From CAVWDU01 sp963753815 (GTDB lineage Bacteria > Pseudomonadota > Gammaproteobacteria > Pseudomonadales > Halieaceae), in NCBI GenBank assembly GCA_963753815.1, contig CAVWDU010000001.1, forward strand, positions 124,001 to 188,000: 64,000 bases of DNA, in the 5' to 3' direction. The translations under genes and the position numbers were made by a program. How positions within the stretch are numbered: the first letter of the stretch is position 1; each line of letters opens with the position of its first letter. The notes under the pieces were generated by a model, which ran no database searches, had not been told where the DNA came from, and saw nothing but the letters and a program-made list of their open reading frames with translations. This document shows, piece by piece, positions 57,871 through 64,000 of this stretch.

Positions 57871-58681
57871 CGGCGCAGCCTCCGGTCACGCGCTCTCGGC
57901 CGGCCAGGTCAGCGCGGGTCCGGACCTGCTCGAAACCGGCGTTGTGCAGCAGTCTGCGCACGGCTTCACCCTGCTGGTAGCCGTGCTCCAGCAGCAGCCA
58001 GCCCCGCGGGTGCAGGTGCGCAGGGGCGTCACCGGCGATCCGGGCAAGATCGGCAAGCCCCGCATCATCGGCGACCAGCGCCCCGGGCGGTTCATAGCGC
58101 ACGTCGCCCCGGCGCAGGTGAGGATCGTCGGGCGCGATGTAAGGGGGATTGGCGACCAGCAGATGGTACCGTCTGCCGCGCACGGCGCGGAACCAGTCCG
58201 AGAGCAGGAACTGCACGCCAAGGCCCAGTCGATCGGCATTGGCCTGCGCGACGCCCAGCGCTGCCGCGCTGTTGTCCACGGCGGTGACTGACCAGCCTGC
58301 GCGCTCGGCGGCCAGCGCCAGCGCAATCGCACCGCTGCCGGTACCCAGGTCGAGGACCGTCGAATTCGGCGGCAGCGGACACTGCAGGGCCCACTCGACC
58401 AGGATCTCGGTATCGGGGCGCGGTATCAGCGTGGCCGGGTCCACCGCCAGGGCCAGCGACCAGAACTCGCGCTCGCCGGTGAGGTAGGCAACCGGTTCGC
58501 CCCGCGCCCTGGCGAGCAGCAGCTCTCGAAAGCGGTTCTCGGCGGCCGGGTCGACCCCGGCCTCGGGCCACCCGAAGAGCCAGGTACGCGGTTTGCCGAG
58601 GCAATGGCAGAGCAGGACTTCCGCGTCCCGCCGGGCGACCGCCGCCGGCGCCGCTCGCAGCAGTTCACGCACCGTGGCCAT
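57863..58681 (-). CDS. prmC: Peptide chain release factor N(5)-glutamine methyltransferase
   Basis: Methylates the GGQ glutamine of RF1 and RF2, raising termination efficiency. The 272 residues have the N-domain LTGEREFWSLALAV, the SAM site VLDLGTGSGAIALALA and catalytic NPPY at 178-181. It follows prfA, whose product is its substrate; the two overlap by one base (TGATG). Confidence 0.96.
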   Translation of the reverse strand: MATVRELLRAAPAAVARRDAEVLLCHCLGKPRTWLFGWPEAGVDPAAENRFRELLLARARGEPVAYLTGEREFWSLALAVDPATLIPRPDTEILVEWALQCPLPPNSTVLDLGTGSGAIALALAAERAGWSVTAVDNSAAALGVAQANADRLGLGVQFLLSDWFRAVRGRRYHLLVANPPYIAPDDPHLRRGDVRYEPPGALVADDAGLADLARIAGDAPAHLHPRGWLLLEHGYQQGEAVRRLLHNAGFEQVRTRADLAGRERVTGGCAGA

Positions 58682-59766
58682 CAGTCCTCGGCCAGCGCAG
58701 CCAGCTGGTCAGCCTGGTATTCCCGCCGCAGCGGGTCGATCACCGCCTCCAGGTCTCCCCCCATAACCTCCGCCAGCTTGTACAGGGTCAGGTTGATGCG
58801 GTGGTCCGTCAGCCGCCCCTGGGGAAAGTTATAGGTGCGGATGCGGTCGGAACGATCGCCGGTGCCGACCAGGTTGCGGCGCTCCGCGGCCTGAGCCTCG
58901 GCCTGCTGGTCCTCGGCCGCACTCATCAGGCGGGCCTGCAGCAGAGACATCGCGCGGGCCCGGTTCTTGTGCTGCGAACGCTCGTCCTGGCATTCCACCA
59001 CGATGCCGGTAGGCAGGTGCGTCAGGCGGACCGCCGAGTCGGTTTTATTGACGTGCTGGCCGCCGGCCCCGGACGCGCGATAGGTATCGACCCGCAGGTC
59101 GCCCTTGTTGATCTCTATTGCGTCCACCGCCTCGGGCTCAGGCATGACCGCAACGGTACAGGCCGACGTGTGGATACGCCCCTGTGATTCGGTCTCCGGC
59201 ACGCGCTGCACGCGGTGGGCGCCGGACTCAAACTTGAGGCGCGCGTAGACGTCTCGCCCTTCAACCCGGGATATGATTTCCTTGTAACCACCGTGCTCGC
59301 CGGGGCGTTCCGACAGCACCTCGATCCGCCAGCCCTGGCCCTCGGCGTAGCGGGTGTACATGCGGAACAGGTCGCCGGAGAAAATCGCCGCCTCGTCACC
59401 CCCGGTGCCGGCTCGAATTTCCAGAAAGACATTGTGCCCATCACGTGGATCGCGCGGCAGCAGGAGTTTTTGCAGCTCTGTCTCCAGCTCTGCAAGGCGT
59501 TCGCCTCCGCTTTCCAACTCCTCCTTCGCCATCCCCCGCAAATCCGGGTCGCTGTCGTCCAGCATCCCGCGGGCCTCGTCGAGGTCGCCCTGAACCCGCA
59601 GGTATTGTGCGTAACAGGTGACCACGGACTCGAGCTCGGCAAATTCCCGCGACAGGTCGCGAAAACGGTCCTGGTCGGCGATGGTTTCAGCATCACCCAA
59701 GAGCGCCGACACCTCCTCGTGGCGGTCGCTGAGGGCATCCAGTTTAGCGAGCAGTGAGGCCTTCAT
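58681..59766 (-). CDS. prfA: Peptide chain release factor 1
   Basis: Recognises UAA and UAG stop codons. The 361 residues contain the PxT codon-reading motif PET at 190-192 (PAT in E. coli) and GGQ at 235-237 in GAGGQHVNKTDSAVR. PxT rather than SPF marks RF1. It overlaps hemA by 4 bases (ATGA) and prmC by one. Confidence 0.97.
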   Translation of the reverse strand: MKASLLAKLDALSDRHEEVSALLGDAETIADQDRFRDLSREFAELESVVTCYAQYLRVQGDLDEARGMLDDSDPDLRGMAKEELESGGERLAELETELQKLLLPRDPRDGHNVFLEIRAGTGGDEAAIFSGDLFRMYTRYAEGQGWRIEVLSERPGEHGGYKEIISRVEGRDVYARLKFESGAHRVQRVPETESQGRIHTSACTVAVMPEPEAVDAIEINKGDLRVDTYRASGAGGQHVNKTDSAVRLTHLPTGIVVECQDERSQHKNRARAMSLLQARLMSAAEDQQAEAQAAERRNLVGTGDRSDRIRTYNFPQGRLTDHRINLTLYKLAEVMGGDLEAVIDPLRREYQADQLAALAED

Positions 59767-61139
59767 TGCAGGGTGGGGCGCACACCTTCACCGGACGCGG
59801 CGGCCCCGCCCTGGCCCTCGTTGCTCTCGCGCGGAGCGGCGGGAGCGACCGGGGGGGTGCGCGGCTGACCCGCAGGCGGCAGGCCCAGCAGTTTGCGGGC
59901 GCTGTTGAGCTGGTCCTCCCGACCCTCGGCGCTGGCGCGCTTGAGGCCAGCAGTGGGCGCGTGAATCAGCTTGTTGGTGATACCCCGGGCGACCTGGGTC
60001 AGCACCTGCTTGGGGTCGTCGCCACGCGCCAGAGACCGCAGCGCCCGCTGCAACTCCTGGTCGCGCAGGCGCTCGGCCATGGAGCGATACTCCTTGACTG
60101 TATCGACCGCGGCCAGGCTGCGCACTTCCTCCATGCACTGGGTCACGCCCTCGGCGATGATGGTGTCCGCCTTGCGGGCCTCGCTCTGCCGGTTGCGGAG
60201 GTTTTCGTCGACAATTTCCCGCAGGTCGTCCACGCTGTAGAGATAGACGTCGCGAAGATCACCCACCTGCGATTCGATGTCTCTGGGAACTGCGATATCG
60301 ACCATCAGCATCGGCCGGTGCTTGCGCGCTTTGATCGCCTGTTCCACCGCGCCCTTGCCGAGAATGGGCAGCTGGCTGGCGGTCGAGGTGATGACGATGT
60401 CGGCGTCGAGCAGTGCCTGGGGAATTTCCGCCAGCAGCACTGCCTCGGCAGAAAACTTCTGCGCCAGCTCGCGAGCACGCCCCAGGGTACGATTGGCGAT
60501 CACGATCCGTTTCACCCCCGCGTCGATGAGGTGGCGGGTAACCAGTTCTATGGTCTCGCCGGCACCAACCAGCAACGCACCGCAGTTACGCAGGTCGGTG
60601 AAGATGTGTCCCGCAAGATCGACCGCGGCGTAGGCGACCGATACGGGGTTTTCACCGATAGCGGTGTCGGTACGCACCCGCTTGGCGATACTGAACGCCC
60701 GTGGGAAGACGCGACCCAGATCGCTGCCCACCGTGCCCGCGTCCCTGGCCACCGCGTAGGCGGATTTCATCTGGCCAAAAATCTGTGGTTCTCCCAGCAC
60801 CATCGAATCCAGCCCGGCGGCTACCTGGACCAGGTGCTGAAACGCTGCCTCGCCCTCGTAGTGGTAAGCGCTCTGGCGCAGCTCGCCCGCGGAGAGATGA
60901 TGGTAGTTCGCCATCCAATCGATGAGCTGCAACGCTTTCTGGTCTAACGGCTCACGCGCCGGGCCGACGGCATAAATCTCGGTGCGATTGCAGGTCGAGA
61001 GGATCACCAGCTCTTCGAGTTGGGCGACGGAACAGGCATCGGCAAGCGCCTCGGTGGCCTGTTCGGGTGCGAATGCGACGCGTTCCCGCACCTCCACCGC
61101 GGCGGAATTGTGGTTGATGCCGAGTGCGATCAGGTTCAT
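59763..61139 (-). CDS. hemA: Glutamyl-tRNA reductase
   Basis: First enzyme of haem synthesis by the C5 pathway. The 458 residues show the catalytic Cys50 in ILSTCNRTEIY, the NADPH domain (ALLVGAGETIELVTRHL) and the C-terminal dimerisation helices. A Pro/Gly-rich tail follows (PPVAPAAPRESNEGQGG). The hemA-prfA-prmC order is conserved in gammaproteobacteria. It diverges from the TPR lipoprotein gene. Confidence 0.97.
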   Translation of the reverse strand: MNLIALGINHNSAAVEVRERVAFAPEQATEALADACSVAQLEELVILSTCNRTEIYAVGPAREPLDQKALQLIDWMANYHHLSAGELRQSAYHYEGEAAFQHLVQVAAGLDSMVLGEPQIFGQMKSAYAVARDAGTVGSDLGRVFPRAFSIAKRVRTDTAIGENPVSVAYAAVDLAGHIFTDLRNCGALLVGAGETIELVTRHLIDAGVKRIVIANRTLGRARELAQKFSAEAVLLAEIPQALLDADIVITSTASQLPILGKGAVEQAIKARKHRPMLMVDIAVPRDIESQVGDLRDVYLYSVDDLREIVDENLRNRQSEARKADTIIAEGVTQCMEEVRSLAAVDTVKEYRSMAERLRDQELQRALRSLARGDDPKQVLTQVARGITNKLIHAPTAGLKRASAEGREDQLNSARKLLGLPPAGQPRTPPVAPAAPRESNEGQGGAAASGEGVRPTLQ

Positions 61140-61207
61140 GGGGCGCTAGCTGCTCCTTGGTCGGCTTGCGGGGCGCCCCTCGAGGCGACTTTAGCGGCGC
61201 GGGTGTC

Positions 61208-61237
61208 ACAATACCATGTTTGCCAAAACCCTCACAA
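61208..61237 (-). promoter_or_regulatory. Candidate hemA promoter
   Basis: Minus strand TTGTGA (61232-61237), 18-base spacer, TATTGT (61208-61213). It lies in the 269-base hemA-TPR gap; the predicted leader is about 60 bases. Confidence 0.4.
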
Positions 61238-61408
61238 TTTTAACCGCTTAGCCATCGGACCCACCGCCGTGCGCGGGCGCCAACGCCGGCCGGGTGACCG
61301 CTCGCGCGGTCGCCCACATCGGCGACTGACAGCGGGCCTGTCATATTGGGTTTCGCCCGCCTAATGTGTCATCATTACACGTTACTTTGCGCCGGACCCC
61401 AGCTTTAG

Positions 61409-63154
61409 ATGACCCGTTTCGCCTGCCTGATCCTGACTCTCCTGCTCGCAGCCTGTGCCAACCAGGGTGAGCAGGTGGCTGAGACATCGCCCGACGAGCA
61501 GGCCGCTGGATTGCCTGGCCCTGAATCCGCGCCGCCGCCCCCGCCACCGGTGGAGCGACCGATTCCACCGGAGAGCGTCTACTCCCTGCTGGTGGCCGAG
61601 TTCGCGCTGCGACGCCGCAGCTATGACGAGGCCCTGGATCGCTACCTGGAGCTCGCTCCCGTCCTGCGCGACCCCGGGGTCAGCGCTCACACGACCCACC
61701 TGGCTCAGTTTCTGCAACGGGAACCGGAAGCGCTTCAGGCCGTGAGCCTGTGGACAGAGCTGGAACCCGACAGCGTTGAGGCTAATGCAACCCTCGCCCT
61801 GCTGCTGGCGCGACGCGGCGACAGCGTGGCCGCCGCAGACCACCTCGGCGCTGTGGCCCGCAACGGCGGCGAAGCCAACTTTCCGGTGCTGATCAACGGC
61901 TTCTCGCAGCTCAGTCCGCAGCAGCAATCTCAGCTGACGGCCAGCGTCAACGCGCTGGCGCTGGAGTTCCCGGAAGACACCGAATTGCTTCTCACCCAGG
62001 CGCTGTTGCTCGATGAACTGGGCCAGGCGGACCGCGCGCTGGAGAAGCTGGAGGAGCTGTTCGAGGTCGAGCCGGACAAGATCGGGGCGGTGTTGCTGGA
62101 GGCAAAGCTGCTCCAGGAAACCGGGGCCCGCAAACCTCTGCGCCGGGTGGAGACCCTGCTCGAGGAACAGCCGGACAACGAACAGCTGCGGTTGCAGTAT
62201 GCGCGCATGCTTACCCGCGACGACATGGAGAAGGCCCGCAAACAGTTTGAGATACTGGCCGCCAGCTCGCCCGGGGACGGTCAGCTGCTGTTGCCGCTGG
62301 CACTGATCAATCGCGAGATCGGCGACAACCTCGCCGCCAAGTCCTATCTTCGGCAGATGCTGCAGCACCAGCAGCAGGAGGGCACGGTCTATTACTACCT
62401 CGGCCAGATTGCCGAGGATGAGGGCGAGGTGCAGAGCGCAATCTACAACTACATGAAAGTCACCGATGGCCGCGAGTTCTTCAGTGCCAATGCGCGCGTG
62501 GGTCAGCTGTACATCGACGGGAACGAGCCACAGAAGTTCGCCGCCTACTTCGACCAGATGCGCACCCGCTACCCGGAGCGCAGCGAGCGCCTGTTTGGCA
62601 TCGAGGCCGATCTGCTGAGCCGGTCCGGCAACCTCGAAGGTGCCGTTGTCGCGCTCAGCCGCGGCCTGGAGGCCTACCCGGAGTCCGCGTCCCTGCGCTA
62701 CGCCCGCGCAATGATCGGCGAGCAACTGGATAACCTCGCCCTGATGGAGCGCGACCTGAGGGCCATTATTGCCAGCGACCCCAAGAATGCCACGGCGCTG
62801 AACGCACTGGGTTACACGCTGGCAGACCGCACCCAGCGATTCGACGAGGCCCACGAGCTCATCAGCCGCGCCCTCGCGCTGGAACCGGATGAGCCCGCCA
62901 TTCTCGACAGCATGGGCTGGGTTTTGTATCGCAGGGGAGAGTACGAGGAGGCCATTGGCTACCTGGAACGCGCCTACGCAGCATTCCCGGACCCCGAAGT
63001 GGCAGCCCACCTCGGGGAAGTCCTGTGGGTCAGCGGTGATACCGGCGGCGCCGTGGCAATCTGGGAGGCAGCCCTCGAGGAAGCCCCGGATCACGAGGTA
63101 CTGGTAACCACGATCCGCCGCCTGCGTGCCCGCGAGTCGGTCATCGCCAGTTAG
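61409..63154 (+). CDS. TPR-repeat outer-membrane lipoprotein (PA4667-like)
   Basis: The 581-residue protein begins with a lipoprotein signal ending LLLAAC (Cys16), followed by a Pro-rich linker (PPPPPPVERPIPP). At least ten TPR-type helical repeats fill the remainder, among them YEEAIGYLERAYAAFPD and FDEAHELISRALALEPDEPAILDSMGWVLYRRGEYEEA. It matches the place of Pseudomonas PA4667 before lolB-ispE. A scaffold role in the envelope is inferred; no enzymatic domain is seen. lolB follows after 15 bases. Confidence 0.88.
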   Translation: MTRFACLILTLLLAACANQGEQVAETSPDEQAAGLPGPESAPPPPPPVERPIPPESVYSLLVAEFALRRRSYDEALDRYLELAPVLRDPGVSAHTTHLAQFLQREPEALQAVSLWTELEPDSVEANATLALLLARRGDSVAAADHLGAVARNGGEANFPVLINGFSQLSPQQQSQLTASVNALALEFPEDTELLLTQALLLDELGQADRALEKLEELFEVEPDKIGAVLLEAKLLQETGARKPLRRVETLLEEQPDNEQLRLQYARMLTRDDMEKARKQFEILAASSPGDGQLLLPLALINREIGDNLAAKSYLRQMLQHQQQEGTVYYYLGQIAEDEGEVQSAIYNYMKVTDGREFFSANARVGQLYIDGNEPQKFAAYFDQMRTRYPERSERLFGIEADLLSRSGNLEGAVVALSRGLEAYPESASLRYARAMIGEQLDNLALMERDLRAIIASDPKNATALNALGYTLADRTQRFDEAHELISRALALEPDEPAILDSMGWVLYRRGEYEEAIGYLERAYAAFPDPEVAAHLGEVLWVSGDTGGAVAIWEAALEEAPDHEVLVTTIRRLRARESVIAS

Positions 63155-63169
63155 TGTGAACAGCCGCTA

Positions 63170-63922
63170 GTGCAGCAGCACAATAGTTCGCAGGTCCCGG
63201 CCGTGGCGGCGAGGCTGCCCACCCGGGCGCGGCTCTCAATCTCCACAAGCACCGGAAACACTCACCGTGGACGTTGGAAAGGCATCGCCGCCCTGGTGGC
63301 GACCCTGGCACTGGCCGGATGTGCCACCCGGGGAGACCTGCCAGGAGCAGGCCCGGGCTGGCGCCAGCACGTCGATACCATCAACCGCCTGGATCACTGG
63401 CAGGCCGCGGGAAAACTTGCACTGCGCACTGCCGAACGATCGGAATCCGCCAGTCTGCTGTGGGAGCAGCGGGACAACGAAACCCATCTGCGCCTGAGCG
63501 GCCCGGTGGGCCTGAACACCACCACCGTGCACAGCGACGGGCGCACCCTGGAGGTACGCGACGGCAGCGGCAAGACACAGCGATTGGACGTCTCCACCCC
63601 CGATGCCATGATCCGCAGCACAGGCTGGGACCTCCCGCTTGACGCCCTCCCCTACTGGCTGAAGGGCCTGCCCGCGCCGCATATGACCACCCCCTTCGAC
63701 ATGCAACTGGAGGACAACCGCGCCCGCGCCTTTACCCAGGGCGGCTGGCGGGTCGAGTATGAAGAGTACCGCCAATTCGGCGACCTGACCCTGCCCACCC
63801 GCCTGCTGATTGCCAACGGCAGCACACGGGCGCGCGTACTGATCCGTGACTGGGTAGCACTGGGGTCCGGACGGGCTGACTCGGGCTATTTCAGTCCGAC
63901 GGACAGGCCAACAGACCCATGA
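63170..63922 (+). CDS. lolB: Outer-membrane lipoprotein insertase LolB
   Basis: Receives lipoproteins from LolA and places them in the outer membrane. The 250 residues have a lipoprotein signal ending LALAGC (Cys51 from this start), then RLDHWQAAGKLALRTAERSESASLLWEQ and a beta-fold with LPYWLKGLPAP and QFGDLTLPTRLLI. The GTG at 63170 gives an unusually long N-region; GTG at 63203 is an alternative. ATGA overlap with ispE, its usual neighbour. Confidence 0.93.
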   Translation: MQQHNSSQVPAVAARLPTRARLSISTSTGNTHRGRWKGIAALVATLALAGCATRGDLPGAGPGWRQHVDTINRLDHWQAAGKLALRTAERSESASLLWEQRDNETHLRLSGPVGLNTTTVHSDGRTLEVRDGSGKTQRLDVSTPDAMIRSTGWDLPLDALPYWLKGLPAPHMTTPFDMQLEDNRARAFTQGGWRVEYEEYRQFGDLTLPTRLLIANGSTRARVLIRDWVALGSGRADSGYFSPTDRPTDP

Positions 63923-64000
63923 GCCTGACGCTGCCCGCTCCGGCCAAACTGAACCTGTTTCTGCACATCACGGGGCGCCGGGACGACGGTTATCACGAGC
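63919..64000 (+). CDS. ispE: 4-diphosphocytidyl-2-C-methyl-D-erythritol kinase, N-terminal part (runs off the window)
   Basis: Only 27 codons are present. The N-terminus MSLTLPAPAKLNLFLHITGR followed by RDDGYHE is characteristic of IspE, the GHMP kinase of the MEP isoprenoid pathway. The ATG overlaps the lolB stop as ATGA, and the lolB-ispE order is standard in gammaproteobacteria. Confidence 0.94.
   Translation, partial: MSLTLPAPAKLNLFLHITGRRDDGYHE

Noticed and set aside
61382..63094. Long open frame (570 codons) on the strand opposite the TPR gene
   Set aside because: It is a mirror of the GC-rich coding strand, has no recognisable domain, and lies entirely under a convincing lipoprotein gene. 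The same holds for long opposite frames under ftsI (1683-3146), cytochrome b/c1 (11787-13562) and MATE (55714-57042).
1..64000. CRISPR array, IS element or prophage
   Set aside because: No regularly spaced repeats, transposase or integrase frames, terminal inverted repeats or phage structural genes were seen.

Overview
The window is GC-rich, densely packed chromosomal DNA of a gammaproteobacterium. It carries no tRNA, rRNA operon, IS element, prophage or CRISPR array that I can see. Gene content and order follow a block known from Pseudomonas and, in part, from E. coli: mra/fts/mur, rnpB, rsmI-lpoA-yraN-diaA-dolP, sspBA, petABC, rpsI-rplM, zapE-zapG, algW, hisD-hisG-murA-ibaG-mlaC, yrbG-kdsD-kdsC-lptCAB-rpoN-hpf-ptsN-rapZ-ptsO, yhdP-rng-maf-mreDCB, gatCAB, and moeB-prmC-prfA-hemA-lolB-ispE. 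The PTS-Ntr genes, the rpoN neighbourhood and the TonB/FecR machinery suggest an aerobic, probably free-living relative of the Pseudomonadales/Cellvibrionales. I cannot fix the genus from this sequence.

Layout. 1-5.1 kb (minus): start of the division and cell-wall cluster, read mraZ, rsmH, ftsL, ftsI, murE, murF, behind a promoter overlapped by MraZ boxes. 5.5-5.9 kb (minus): RNase P RNA with its own promoter. 6-10.3 kb: rsmI diverging from lpoA-yraN-diaA-dolP. 10.3-16.5 kb (minus): sspB, sspA, a fused cytochrome b/c1 gene, the Rieske gene, rpsI, rplM, zapE. 16.7-19.3 kb: zapG, a Nif3-family gene and an AlgW/DegS protease. 19.2-23.6 kb (minus): mlaC, ibaG, murA, hisG, hisD. 23.8-33.9 kb (plus): LPS biogenesis (kdsD, kdsC, lptCAB), then the rpoN/PTS-Ntr operon, mgtE and darP. 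34-39.3 kb: an accessory cassette. 39.3-47.8 kb (minus): yhdP, rng, maf, mreD, mreC, mreB. 48.2-51.4 kb (plus): gatCAB. 51.5-57.1 kb: small mixed genes (PA4642-like, Smr, CWC-type Cys-rich protein, cysZ, rhlB, DoxX, MATE). 57.1-61.1 kb (minus): moeB, prmC, prfA, hemA. 61.4-64 kb (plus): TPR lipoprotein, lolB, and the start of ispE.

Most genes serve envelope growth and cell shape, outer-membrane assembly (Lpt, LolB, DolP, LpoA, MlaC, YhdP), respiration (bc1) and translation (release factor, amidotransferase, ribosomal proteins).

The most novel part is 33.96-39.28 kb. An ECF sigma factor and a FecR-type anti-sigma regulator form an operon converging on a TonB-dependent receptor with an N-terminal STN signalling domain. 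That receptor diverges from a secreted, very acidic, 14-cysteine protein of unknown function. A near-identical 17-bp motif (CRCGAYAGATTTKTCCC) lies upstream of all three transcription units, in the direction of each, and a CTC triplet follows at the same distance. I infer a self-contained cell-surface-signalling regulon in which the acidic protein is a co-regulated partner of the receptor. The cassette occupies the place where tldD/pmbA-type genes often sit in relatives.

Other points of interest are the cytochrome b-c1 fusion, an mlaC gene without mlaFEDB, SSQ in place of SSN in FtsI, loss of the U of the L15 GGU motif in RNase P RNA, and a strongly diverged DiaA.
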